Shown: piece by piece, positions 25,085 through 36,660 of the stretch
How the letters are laid out: every line of letters begins with the position of its first letter
Position numbering within the stretch: position 1 is the first letter of the stretch
Origin: Sweltsa coloradensis
Lineage: Eukaryota > Arthropoda > Insecta > Plecoptera > Chloroperlidae
Assembly: GCA_024449915.1 (NCBI GenBank)
Contig: JAMZAV010001045.1
Coordinates: 248,001-312,000 of the forward strand
DNA length: 64,000 nucleotides
Reading direction: 5' to 3'
Program-made: the position numbers and the translations under genes
The notes under the pieces: generated by a model
What the model saw: the letters and a program-made list of their open reading frames with translations, nothing else
Told to the model about the DNA's origin: nothing
Databases searched by the model: none

Positions 25085-25375
25085 ATTATCGGCCTATTAT
25101 CACGAAAATGTCGTATTAAAGATCAGGGAAAAATCGGAAAAGTATTTCTATGAGAAATATTTCTTCAGATGTCTCTAAAATCATTACATATAATTTCCGT
25201 GATTTTAAACGTTCCCATAAAGTTTCATCAAGATCGGAGCCCAAATATCACGAAAATATGTCAATAAAAATCGAAAAGTACGATAATCATAAGAAATATT
25301 TGATCGAGTGTACCCAAAAACGTGGCAAGTCAAGTTCAGAGATTTCGAAGGTCCCATAATGCTTTGCGCGCGATA
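25085..25375 (-). repeat. Dispersed repeat D, reverse copy
   Basis: ATATCACGAAAATATGTCAAT and TGTACCCAAAAACGTGGCA are the reverse of text at 49620-49715 (TGCCACGTTTTTGGGTACA and GATATTTTCGTGATATTTGG). A 69-codon frame over it has no recognised product. Confidence 0.6.
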
Positions 25376-25449
25376 TAGATGGCGCTGGTGATTCTTGAGA
25401 AGGTTTTTCATTCCGCGACAACCATACAGTTCTACCGTCAGTGGTGGGT

Positions 25450-25672
25450 CATGCGCAAAGTGTGGTACCCACATTCCAGGGGTCACGGGTTCGAATCCTG
25501 TCACTGATAATCCCTAATGAAAACTCTTTTAGTAGTTTTCTTAAATCCTCCGACTTCCCCTTCATAATTATTACCCAAACTCAGATAATATGGCCTACCT
25601 AGTCATAACCCTGAAGAGGGGCATGTATTGCACCCTGGGCAGGTTTCCCACGGGAAATTTTGTATTTTAAAT
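25450..25672 (+). mobile_element. tRNA-derived SINE (family A)
   Basis: The head is GGTACCCACATTCCAGGGGTC with B box GGTTCGAATCC, and the tail is CCCTGAAGAGGGGCATGTATTG with CACCCTGGGCAGGTTTCCCACGG. Both are strong matches to the 31713 copy. Confidence 0.8.
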
Positions 25673-25976
25673 GACCTTGTAGTGTCCTCCGACTTTGAAG
25701 TACTTCAGAGTTCAGATGGTTGATACATGAAATATAAGAGAGTAACTTGGAAGAAATTGGCGGAATACAGGAAGAATTAACCTGGAAAAACTGCTGAACC
25801 CTATTCAGGGATTACAAACAGGTAGGTAGACTAGAGGATTATGTAGCTAGCAAGACTAATTATCGGTATTTAATTGTATTACCCCCCCCCCCCCGCAATA
25901 ATCATCTTGCCGTGAGTCCCAGGGGCCAACTATCCGCGAGATTATCTTAATTTGAACTTTAAACAGAAAATACCTT

Positions 25977-26006
25977 CTCATCATCATCATCATCATCATC
26001 ATCATT
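25977..26006. repeat. (TCA)n microsatellite
   Basis: Nine to ten TCA units. Confidence 0.95.
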
Positions 26007-26207
26007 GGGCAGTTGACGACAATGGAAATCCTTGGCTATAATATCCACACGATTGACTCCAAGGTGTGAACTAACATGCATATTCACGAGTTTCCCGCAT
26101 GTCCGAGGGCGCGTGCGAAAACACCGCAGCTTTAATCATTATTAACAAATACATTAGTTCGGGGATATCGCCTCCCATAGGCTCCACGATCTGAGAATGT
26201 ATGTGGC

Positions 26208-26390
26208 TTGTTATTAGCTAGGCTGGGCAGGAATGTGGTCTGGTCAGAACTAGTGGTGACCCCAGGTTGGCTGGCAGATCTGGAGCACTTCTCGGTTCTT
26301 ACCGCACTACGAGACGAGTTGCGCAAAGAAGGAAGTTGGGTAACAACTAACAACTTGTTGTTTCGTTCAGTTGTAATTGTAAACATATGA
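26208..26390 (+). other. Short protein-like open frame, unknown
   Basis: This is 60 codons. The central part, LGRNVVWSELVVTPGWLADL then EHFSVLTALRDELRKEGSW, has amphipathic, protein-like composition and higher GC than its surroundings. It has no neighbours, no clear splice sites and no recognised family, and the opposite strand is also open for 84 codons. It could be an exon or TE fragment. Confidence 0.25.
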
Positions 26391-27292
26391 GCAAGGAGTT
26401 GATTTATTTTCTACCTGGACAACGAGAGTAAAACAATATAGTGCCAAATAACTACACGTAACTGATAGCTGAACTTGGAAGCGCATTTTAAAACAATACG
26501 CCCCTACAAAGATATTATACAAATCATTGAATACTAAAAGTATAAATAATGTATTTGTGCAATTTCTGGTTTATTTTACTAAGTAAAGATGATGAATGTA
26601 AACGATTCCAACTTTTTACATAAAATGTTAACATCAACCAAAATATTGAAAAATTGTGCCTTTATTAACAAACTTATGTACAGGGGTTACTAAAAATTAA
26701 TTAAAAAAGTACAAAATCCATAAACTAGAATGCCTCTTTGTGTATCATATATCGTAAAATTTGAGAATTTTCCAAAAAGGGTTGTATGGTTGAGCCCCCT
26801 GCCCCCACATGCATGTTTGCACGTAAGCTGTGCCAGTTTGTCTGTTATATTTAGAGGTGCGTGTATAGCATTTCAAGTGTCATTTTATAGCGTTTTGTAC
26901 CATCTATTTTTTGGCTCATTTCAAAACCTTGTGTATGAACATTTTTTAGATTTTAATTTGAAATTCTGTCATCAAGGCTGAAATAATATCAACTGAATAA
27001 AGATGTGTATGCAAAAATTATAGATATTATGTGAATAAAATAGGACTTGAAAACCTAAGTTTTAAATTTAAAGTGAAAAAAATAGCGCGTTGTAGCACCT
27101 ATTCACAAAACGCTATTTTAATGTACCTCTTTTTATATGAATAATTAACCAAATGTAAACGAAAGTATTTAATGTTAGTGAGGTTTTCTGTCCGAACCTT
27201 GATTTACTTTTCTCCGCGGGTGTAGACGAACGAATACATAATATATCCGTCTGCAGGGTTACCCCAAGGGCGCTACGAAACAGATTACGTTA
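26391..27292. other. No gene seen
   Basis: AT-rich. An 83-codon plus frame at 26730 is Phe/Ser/Cys-rich, without recognised domain. Confidence 0.55.
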
Positions 27293-27312
27293 CCCCCCAC
27301 CCACCCCCGCCC
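27293..27312 (-). other. G-quadruplex motif
   Basis: The minus strand has G-runs of 3, 5, 3 and 6 with single-base loops. Confidence 0.75.
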
Positions 27313-27579
27313 ACACAAAACGTGCAGCAATATCAAAACAATCGTTTAAGTTGCCTAATTAATCGAAACCGAGTCAAGTTCACACTAGTCTAGTTTCCAG
27401 GGTGTAACAGTTGGTAGACCTAGATTGACTAATTGATGATAATTACTCATTAAATTTAATTAATGAGCCGACAAAATTGAGAGGGTATGGTTTCCAGAGT
27501 GTTATTCGATACCATACAATCATCTTGGTCAATGTTGCAATACTTACATTTTTGGAGTTGAACAATGATTCTCCTTTTT

Positions 27580-28040
27580 AGGGAACTTTTGTGGGAACGC
27601 GTTCATTTTTACCATCATTAGGAACTTGCACACTGAAAGGTTATATTTTGTGGGAACTTAAACGAATGTTAAGTTCTCCGAAAAGTTCCTAAAGATGTCG
27701 TAATCCTGCCGAATTCAGGAGTAAAAACTCAATTGCATCTCTACTGACACTTTAATGTCTGAAATACAATAATGAAATGAAATTGAATTGAATCGAAATT
27801 AAATTCGATGAAAAATTGAATTAAACTGGTTTTGGGGACTACCCGTTCTCATAAAAATGGACAGATAAGTTGAGAGTTGATTTTGTTTTATTAGTAATTA
27901 TCTACAGTTGTTTTATGGATGGGATCTTTTAAAGGAACTACGTAGTAACTTCTAATTCTTTTAGGAGGAACGAGGACTTGACTTAGTACCTTTTTGAAAA
28001 AGTACCCTTTCATGCATTATACTTTGGGGAACTTGACCGA
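27580..28040. mobile_element. GGAAC-rich repeat related to hAT-type subterminal sequence
   Basis: GGGAACTTTTGTGGGAACGCG with GTTCATTTT and later AAAGTTCCTAAAG recur in similar form at 52715-52830 (GGGAACATTTGTGGGAACACG). The ends could not be fixed. Confidence 0.45.
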
Positions 28041-29974
28041 GACTGGATGACGATGTTAAAATTAAAATCAACTATTAAGAAATATGTAAGGTGGCTGTTT
28101 TCTTATTAATTACTGTTACCATATTTTGCGTTAAAAAATTGTTTATTCCAAATTATTTATTCGACCCTGGAGGTACAAATATACAAATAAAACATTCTCA
28201 AGTACGACTTCCACATACCACCATAATAACACTAAACACCTGCAAATAGTAAGTGAATGCTAATATCTTCCAGTGCCCACAAGAATGTCCGGCATCCTCC
28301 TAGGGCACAACGAGTAAGTACGTGTACTTAGTGACCCACTTAACCCCCTAAAACCCACATTCCCGCATTCCCGCTTCTACTTTCCAGGAATCGATCCCGG
28401 CAACGTTTTGTTTGACCCTGGTTGGTTTAATAACGAAATGTCACAAAACAAGACATGCGAACAAAATGCTAGTCAATTATTAAAATCAATGTTAAAACTG
28501 GATTTAATTGTTCTCGATTTTGTCGTGATTTGTCGTTTTCTGAAATATGGACAATGTATTTTGTGGCACCTCGTCCGATATAATTATCACGAAACGTTAT
28601 TAATAAATAAACCGAACTGTTTTACCCCTGATTCGGGTTGAATAATAATTTTACTCCCGTGTAGGGTCTATCTGCCGCATTATCTCTCATTAATATTTCA
28701 GACCAACACGTCCTAAATAATAACATAACTACCGAACCTCAGTGGTTTCCTCGGAGTTAAAATAATAAGGTCTACCCTCATCAAATAGTAGCCCAAGTTA
28801 TTATAAGGGTTGAGAAAAAAGAGGTATTATTTTTTAACGCGTTGGTTAGGTCTGTGGTGTGTGTGCTTGACTCAAAAACAGTAAAAACAGACAAAACGTA
28901 ATTCTACTAAAAAAAAGTTGACTTAAATATTTGAATAGATTTAATCATATCCTACTAAAAACGGTAAAAAAATATTTTTTACCGTTTTTAAATGTATGGA
29001 GTATCACGGTGTTTTACACTACCCAACAACAAAATTTCAAATCAATATGAAAAAAACAAACTACTTTACAAAAGCTACCAAATGCAATGTAAAACATAAT
29101 ATAACAAGACTGCACGAACTCCGGTTATCAGATGGCGTATGTAATGTTATGTAATATGAAAACTATCACTTGCGCAATCAAACAGTAGGTTAAGCTAGGT
29201 GTGGCTATAGTTTAGTTTGGGCTAGGTCGGATATATCGCCGACAAAGTGAACTAAAACTGTAAACCTTATTGTCTGTTAGTTACTATCATTTCACATAAA
29301 GGGGTGTGGCCAAATAGTACAATGCATGTGAAACAACTGGAGAATACTCGTTCTCATTCATTACATTCGAAAGATTGTGATTGTGCTAACCGAGAAGATG
29401 ATAAAATTAACACATTTTCAACCATAGCGGTGTGTATTATCTCAATGGTTATGTGGTGGTATTATGCACTAAGGTCTAGAATATATAATTTCATAGATAC
29501 TTGCACCATCGCTAAAAGATATATTCTCTGAAGTACATTTTAATTACTTCCCATCCCATTATGAGATGACAAAACAAACCAAACTCTGTTGGGTTTTTAT
29601 CAATGAGACGGCGAAGTGTGGCTTGAGAAGACAGACACACTACAAGAAGAGGCTTCACTTCACAGTTCATTTCATCCGGCGAGTAATCGAACGCAAACCA
29701 CCGTAACCGACGCCCACACAAAACAAACCAGGGTTTCATGCAGAATGATGAGGTTTATTCTGAAAAGCTTTGAGGCTCTATGGGGATGTTGCACCAGTGT
29801 GTCGAGTTAGAATGTGTACATGTCTCCGTTGGAGCACATATTCAAAATATTGCTTAGTATCTTTATTAGCTGAACGTAGGAAGGCCATCAAAAAGTTTTT
29901 TTTTAGTAGTAATTTCCAGGGCTTATTTGTGGACAGTGGGTTCTTCTATGGATAATCTGACTTTTTTTATGAGC
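28041..29974. other. No gene seen
   Basis: AT-rich DNA with the hairpin at 28956 and short frames (at most 77 codons) that lack protein-like composition. Confidence 0.55.
28956..28990. repeat. Perfect hairpin with 16-bp arms
   Basis: TAAAAACGGTAAAAAA pairs exactly with TTTTTTACCGTTTTTA around a 3-base loop (28972-28974). On one strand it resembles a terminator-like stem, but this is animal DNA, so no such role is claimed. Confidence 0.85.
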
Positions 29975-30215
29975 GCGTCAACCGTTAGGTCACAACTCAC
30001 AATATACCACTCTAGTCTAGGGGAAGTGGAGAGGACACCACCGTGCTAGACAAAACCAATGGAAACCAAGGGGAGGAAAATGAGAAGTTTCTCACTTCGT
30101 TTTTTTTTTTAGTTTCGAGAAGTAAAATGCTCCCTACATACTTTTAGCTGATGTTAGCGAGCCATGTCATGCTCTGGTCCAAATTCTACCCCGAGCCGAG
30201 CCCTAACGACTTGAC
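29975..30215 (-). repeat. R3 repeat copy, reverse orientation
   Basis: CGTCAACCGTTAGGTCAC at 29975 and CATGCTCTGGTCCAAATTC with TACCCCGAGC at about 30168-30198 are the two ends of R3 reversed. The middle is diverged and has a poly-T run. Confidence 0.68.
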
Positions 30216-30471
30216 AATCTCTTGATTATGTAGCTTTGCGTGTTTTGATCTCTACCGCGCTTCATTTAATTATAACACTTCCTACCTTCTAAAACTCCTG
30301 ATATTCACAAGGAAACTGTAAAACGCCGCGTCAATCAGCTGCGATTCACAAATCAATCATTGGCTAGCTTGGCGCCGGTCTCTCGCGTAGAACGAGATCT
30401 GGCGAGACAACAGGAAAGAAAGTCACACTAGATCGTGACTGGGGCGTTGCGTTTCATAAATCATATCGCCC

Positions 30472-30741
30472 GTGTGTCTGTCTGTCTCGCGGGTAATGGA
30501 ATGGTCGAGTAGCCGGGATTGTCCTGTCATGTTCTGCTACCGTGACCGGTCACGGACGGTCGTGTCCACTCAGCACGAGTCGGGGGTTAAGCGACATCGG
30601 GCGGGGTCGGGAGGTAATTACCGACTGGTCACCATTCTCTACGATTCTACGAGAAATAGCTCTTTCGTTGTACTCAAGACTTTGCTGCGGGAGGCACCAA
30701 TAACCGTCTATCCTGACGTAGGGGGTTTACCAAAGAGTTGA
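30472..30741 (+). other. GC-rich open frame between two R3 copies
   Basis: The 89-codon frame MCLSVSRVMEWSSSRDCPVM continues into Arg/Ser-rich sequence and includes a perfect 16-base palindrome (30540-30555, CCGTGACCGGTCACGG). It ends where the forward R3 copy starts. Unknown; possibly part of a larger R3-flanked element. Confidence 0.25.
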
Positions 30742-30995
30742 GTATTACTCCCCGAAACTAGAGGCGAGCTCTGGCGGTCGTCGTCAGGGAACTCTCCCCG
30801 ACGATTACGACCATGACAAGACGAACAATGGTCAATGACAAAGACGAGTGACGACCACGAGGTGAGAACCTCCCTCATTTCCTCCCCCTACCCGTGGTTG
30901 GTACAGTGGTGCTGACCAGCATGGGACTTTCCTCCCCCTCCTCAACCCCTAGCCCTAGATTATATTGCCGTATCATGACCTAACAGATGAGGCAA
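30738..30995 (+). repeat. R3 repeat copy
   Basis: ATTACTCCCCGAAACTAGAGG, CGAGCTCTGGCGGTCGTCGTC and ATCATGACCTAACAGATGAGG follow the R3 order. With the reversed copy at 29975 it makes a head-to-head pair. Confidence 0.75.
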
Positions 30996-31712
30996 ACTCC
31001 TCACTCAAGCAAATGCTGAGAATGAACCAGTTCTCCAGCTTTACCTATTCAACAGTTTTCCAAGTCTTTCCACGTCTATCTCTAGTACCTCTTCCCACAA
31101 TTTCACTACCGTATCCTATTACACTTTAAAAATTTTATTTTTTTAAGTTGGTCACCATAAGAGTGTCCTTTTTCCATCTGGCATATTCCTTGCAAACGTG
31201 TTTACAAAATAATGTCCATGCTTGATGAGTAATATTTAAACAGATGCTCTTCAGTCACATCTTTATGTGGGTGGATCTAATAGGTAACTAATTAAAATAT
31301 AAACATTGTTTGTCAACCAAATTACCTCTGTATGATGTGCATTAAATAACAACTCTAATTAACCTGCGTTGTTTACCGATGTCAGCTTTCCTTCAGCGGA
31401 TTCGAGGTCGGCAGACTTGAACTCGTTTCTTACTAATTAAACTGCCTATTACAATCGCTTTGTTTTGTTTTGTCTAATTGTCATGAGCGACAGAGTATTT
31501 CTCAGAAGCCTAGTAAAGTAGAACACAACAGAAACACAGGCTAAAGGCGGTCGTGTGGATTTCAGGGATTTCTCCGAGGAAACTGTCAGAAATAAACTGC
31601 GGAGTTTGGGAAAGTAACGAGAGTCGAGGACGAACAACGTCTGAAGATCAGAGAATCCACTAAAGATTTGACGACTCTTTGTTATGAAATTGCGTAAGTA
31701 ATACACAACCGA

Positions 31713-31982
31713 TGGGGTTGGCTACAGCGTATAGCACGGGACTGTAATTCGGGAGGTCCCGGGTTCGAATCCCCTCGAGACTGGCAATCCTGACTGAAGT
31801 TTTTATCCGAGGTTTTCCTCAGTCGTTAATGCGAATGCAAAGGGATTGATTCCTCTTAAACAGTCCTCGGACATCCCTTCACAATTGTCGCAACTCCAAT
31901 ATAGGCTACCTAGTTCGACACCTGGAAAGGGGCATGCATTGCACCCTCCCTGGGCAGGCTTCCCATGAGCATTTTTTGTTTA
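31713..31982 (+). mobile_element. tRNA-derived SINE (family A), best copy
   Basis: This is a Pol III-type head with A-box-like TGGCTACAGCGTATAGCACGG and a perfect B box (GGTTCGAATCC), then a conserved linker CTGGCAATCCTGACTGAAG, a body with GAGGTTTTCCTCAGTCG and a tail GGGCATGCATTGCACCCTCC with GGGCAGGCTTCCCATGAG. It is about 270 bases and is the reference for the other family A copies in the window. Confidence 0.85.
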
Positions 31983-32784
31983 CCAATTCAGATTCTGTTA
32001 TAGGCAACTAGCATTAATTCTTGACTCCAACAATGAAGCAAATTAATTGAAACTAAGGACTTAAGCCAGCTGTCCAGGACATCAACACCTAAAACATTGC
32101 AAATTTAAAGGAATTGATAAGTAGCAACCATTGCAAACATCCGCTATACTCCCTCGACTATACAAGCTCGCACTTCTAACGCGAACAACTCTTCCAGAAG
32201 GCACCAGCCTTGGTCCTAATGTTATTTAAATCATGTTCCAGCCGAGCCCGTCTCGAGATCAAGGCTAGTATGGCCCCTCTAACTTCGCCTCTCCGCCTGT
32301 GTTATTAGCTGTACCGTGGTAACCAGCACTGATCCTCTCTTAGCACCGAGAACCCGCCCGTTACTGTAATCACCAGTCCTCAGCGAGTTGCCCAGGTGAG
32401 GAACTTTGTAGGGAGGGATAGTCGCGAAATTAAAACCAGCGAAATTACGTTTTTTGTAATATCTCAAGAACGCTACAAAATATCGCAAAACTGTTTGCAG
32501 ACAGCAGCTATATGGTTTTGTGAGAACTATCCTGTATGAAAAAATATTGTAATGTGATGGTAATTAAGTTTTTTATTTGATATTTAATTAATTAAATGCA
32601 TAGGCCTATCTGAAATACAAACCGCACCGATTATTATAACTTATTTGAATATTTTTTCTTGCATTATATTGTTCTAACAAAACCACATGCTTTGCAATCA
32701 GTTTTTAGATATTTTGCATCGATCTCGAGATAGGGCCTATATATAGATAGATATTCAGGGAAGGAAAGAACTTCACACTTAAAA

Positions 32785-33215
32785 GTTATACTTGGCTCGT
32801 TGGTCTTGTAGTTAGTGTATCTGCTTCCAATGCAGAAGGTTCAGGGTTCGATTCCCGTGAAAGTCAGAAGTTGTTTAACTTCTGATTTGGTCCATCAGTT
32901 CTTGTCTTAGGAATTTGTAAACGGTGACTTTGAAGCCGTCCTAGCAACGAAGCACATAATAAATTTCAGAGTTGTTCTGAATCGGCCTTGTTGATTCTGG
33001 CGTTGATTCGCGGGTGTTCGCACTGTCCATACCACTGATTGCTCCATTTCCTATTAAAAATATCGATCTTTGGTTGGTTATCGCTCACTCGTCGATTGCG
33101 TCGGGGCCTGCAGGGTTGGCTTGGTCGCTTTGATTTAAAGTCCCCCACTGAAAATCAGTGTTATATAACTGAGTGGGTGTACTCTAAATAAAATTTATTT
33201 ATTTTATTTATTTAT
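32785..33215 (+). mobile_element. tRNA-derived SINE (family B), intact copy
   Basis: The tRNA-like head has TGGTCTTGTAGTTAGTGTATC, then an anticodon-like arm TCTGC-TTCCAAT-GCAGA and a B box GGTTCGATTCC. The body is shared with 6995-8110. It ends CTGAGTGGGTGTACTCTAAAT and an A/T-rich simple tail. The head resembles a tRNA with a CCA or TCC anticodon, but the parent cannot be fixed by eye. A 60-codon frame on the opposite strand is judged not to be a gene. Confidence 0.8.
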
Positions 33216-33864
33216 CAATGTGTAGAAAAACTTACAAATATTAAACAAATATAAGAAAATTGTATAGGTTATTGCTACGTATTTTAAAAGTACATGCGAG
33301 TCCCAAGAACCCATTTTTTTCAAAGCAGTAAAAAGTAATTGTTTATTCCGTAGGCAGCTTACCTACATTACATAAACAAACAAACCGACGGATGATTATA
33401 GCGGACCTATAATATAGTCCATTGCAACTGTGTTTGTAACTTTTTAATGTTATCCTGCCAACAGATAGCTATAATTTAGACCGTAATGAATTATAATTAT
33501 CTGTGCTTTAACAATTTATAATGTGATATAATATCAATCGTGCAGGTCTAACTAAACAGGATAACGGAATAAATATTATTTTATTTTTTGTCGGTCAACG
33601 CAGATCAGTCCATATCCGGCGTTCTGCGTCCATATAGCGTGCAGAGTGGCGGCTACAGGAGGAAATATAGAGGCTGCATGGTCAAACGAATTACTAATAC
33701 ACGAGGCTTAGACGAGGTGCTTATAACAGTGTCCACACGTCTGTGTGGGGACACACAGATGGACTGGACAAAGATTGAAACATATCACAGACATCACAGA
33801 AAAACTACTTGTTACACTGTGTTGCTAGCAATATTCGGATATTCCCAATTCGAAAATATGATAG

Positions 33865-34025
33865 TAAATACCGTCCAGACTGGCAACTGACTGAAGGTTA
33901 TTAGGGCTTAACGAGGTTTACAGAGATTGAGCCCTCGGATATCTCTTCACAATCCTCACTCCAACATACCTATGAAGAGGTGCGTTCATTGCACCCTGGC
34001 AGGCTTCCCACAGGAAATTAGAAAT
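33865..34025 (+). mobile_element. tRNA-derived SINE (family A), body and tail only
   Basis: CTGGCAACTGACTGAAGG, GCCCTCGGATATCTCTTCAC, ATGAAGAGGTGCGTTCATTG and CACCCTGGCAGGCTTCCCAC match the 31713 copy from its linker to its end. Confidence 0.72.
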
Positions 34026-36289
34026 GATCAAGTATTCGATTACCGATTCCAGCTAACAAATCCTACTTCTCTCTTTAAATTATTAATGGTAATTTAATAT
34101 ACTGATATAAATAATGTGTAGACTGTAGGCTATGATGTAGTAAGGTGAAATAGGTTTACCAACGTTCAACCTATTTTTAATTGATGGGCTAGTAGTAGGC
34201 CTAGGGTATATAAATACAATTTGGTTTCATAATGACTTTTCTAACAACAGATTTTTATCAGAAAATACATTATTTAGTTGTCCTCCTTCGTAAATCAGTT
34301 TTTGTACCTAACTGAATAGGATAGAGTTAAATATAAATAAATAAATTAGTACGTAAAAGAAAAAGTTAAAGTATGGAAAAGTGGTAGAGTATAGAAATGT
34401 GATGAATAATTGGTTCTAAACTTTATCCAGCGGTTTTAATATCTCTTTCCACATCAAGTAGATTTAACGAGAAGTAGAATAGAGGAAAACACGCATTGTA
34501 ACGAGCAAGTTACTAACAACCACTTGTAAAGCTAATAATCTTGGGAGCTGTAATATTTAGCGTGGCCCTTATGAGGAAAACGAAATGTATTTTTAATTTC
34601 CTATAGACGGGCCTGCAAGTTGGCTGCACTGCACGGCCACTACTTATGTATGAGGAAGATAATTACAATTTCAAATCTCGTTCCAATGTCGAAAAGGAAA
34701 ATTGATCGAGTGAAAGATTGGATATTTAAAAATAATGATCGGTAATCGATTCTCGGAAGAATTATGTTTAGGGTGGTCTGGTCTGTTGGGATGTTGTTAT
34801 TATCTTGGTATGGGTGCAGCTCGGGCCTTATTTGATGTGCGCTGATTGGAATATGAAGGAGATTTCAGAAGCTGACTACCAACCTACGTAGTAGGTAATT
34901 GTTTGGTGTGGGTGGGTGGTTTCGTAATAGGAAATGAAAAATACAAAATTAATAAACGTAGTTCAAGGAAAATCTTCACTCACACAAAAACATATTTTTA
35001 AATTGCATCATAGGCCTAAATCAAAATCTTTGGATAAATAAATCACAAATGGGAGATATCACAAATGTGCACCAATGAATATTATTTATTGCAGAGGACT
35101 CGCATTGAAGTTTTACGAATAACTTTTTTATAATTTGCTGGGGGAAAATAATAAATAGTAAACTACCATACAGTACAGTACCACAGATAAACAGTACCGG
35201 TACTATTTTCGGTGCTTATATTGCTAAAAATACAGTATTTCCGGATTTAGTTACTACACTGTAACATGAGTGAATGCGTTTTACTTAAAAGTTTGACAAA
35301 AATCAGTGAGAGCGAATTTCTTTACAACATTGTGGCTTGTGTAGGCCTATTGGTTTAATTAAATGTTGTGTTCATGCTTGTAAAATCTGTAAATTCTTGT
35401 GTAAAAAACATCTGTGTAAAATCTTGTATTTTGTAGCCCCTATGTATTGTGAGATTTAAAATAATCTAAACAACAAACTGTTACATACTAGCTTTATTAC
35501 ATGTGTTTGCTTTTAGCACCATGCTTTTTCCATCGCAATGACACCTGATTATTAATAGATTTTCTATCTGCTTCATCCATCTCCTTTACCAAATACTTCT
35601 TCCTGCGGCTACAGGTAGCCTAAGCCTACACACCTCTTCCTATTCACTACCGTTTTGAATTATTATTCGAGGTGTTGCTACCGTTGCCTTGATAAATAAC
35701 ACCAAGTGAAGTGTAGGGAGTTCTTTGGGCGAGTAATAACTTCTCCGGAGCATAAAACTGTCAAACAACACAACACACGTGCGTTTTGACAGGGGGGCCG
35801 CACCCACCACATTCTTGTCAACAGGTTTCTAAAACATCGGTAATAATTACTATTCAAACTTTGACCTCGAAAAAGTTGATGTCACTCGTCTAATATGTAA
35901 CAATGGTGAAAGGAGATTTAAATGTTCCTTCCAATCAGTTGACACCCAGAGATGTCATTGTTTACGGGGTGTGTTGTATCGAATCGTTTGTGGTTAGGTT
36001 TGAAAGTATTTAACAATAAATGGGAGGGATAAGTTTCGCCCTTTCTCGGGGCAATGACCAAAATTATGCAAAACTGAGTCGATTTATATGAAATCGTGCT
36101 ATGAAAGAAGAAGCCTTGTAACGCCCGGGCACGTAGTGGGTGGAATATTGGGGGGGGGGGGGGGGTCAAGGCTAGCCCCTACACGTCAAAATGATTTGGC
36201 CCTGCCCTGATTAATATTTTCAGTACCCCAATAATAAAAAATTATCTTATACTTGTTTGCGAATACATGTTTGTGCAAAAGAACAAGCG
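34026..36289. other. No gene seen
   Basis: AT-rich, with three TAGGCCTA words and a poly-G run at 36150-36166. No supported frame. Confidence 0.6.
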
Positions 36290-36432
36290 TAAAGCGCGAT
36301 ACTCTGATTCTGGGGACCCTGGGTTCGATACTCGCTACCGGCAATCCTGGCTGAGAGTTTATTCAAAGGTTTTCTTCAGTCGGTAAGGCGAGTATGAAAC
36401 GACTTCCTTCACGACTACCCTGTGTGCCTAAT
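36290..36432 (+). mobile_element. tRNA-derived SINE (family A)
   Basis: CGATACTCTGATTCTGGGGAC, GGTTCGATACTCGC, CCGGCAATCCTGGCTGAGAG and AAAGGTTTTCTTCAGTCGG follow the family order. The tail is missing. Confidence 0.75.
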
Positions 36433-36445
36433 ACTTGGAAATACA

Positions 36446-36660
36446 TAATTATTGTCTGCTCATTGCACGAATGGAGCCTCCTACATCTGGACGGCCGTGG
36501 TCTCATTGAAGAAAGTGTCTAGGAAGCTGTGCGCATGGTCAGCTCTCAGGTTCTCTCTGTAGTGAGAAGTGCAGAGTTGTTAGAGTTTAGTTTAGACAAT
36601 GACCCTGAAGATAAAATCGAGGAAACAATCGTAGAGAATGTCGCTGTCATTGAAACCTAG
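36446..36660 (+). pseudogene. Coding-like relic of unknown family
   Basis: One frame reads HEWSLLHLDGRGLIEESV, a TAG at 36521-36523, then EAVRMVSSQVLSVVRSAELL and EFSLDNDPEDKIEETIVENV, ending TAG at 36658-36660. The composition is protein-like (charged heptad-like helix) and better than the AT-driven frames nearby. It lies just after a family A SINE. It might be an old transposase or host-gene fragment; no family was recognised. Confidence 0.3.

Noticed and set aside
25977..26006. Spaced repeats considered for a CRISPR array (also 9510-9650 and 12040-12620).
   Set aside because: These are contiguous micro- or minisatellites in an animal genome, without unique spacers of even length.
31713..31790. 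A possible true tRNA gene with a perfect B box.
   Set aside because: The same head is followed by the same SINE body and tail in several other places, and no cloverleaf with a proper anticodon stem forms.
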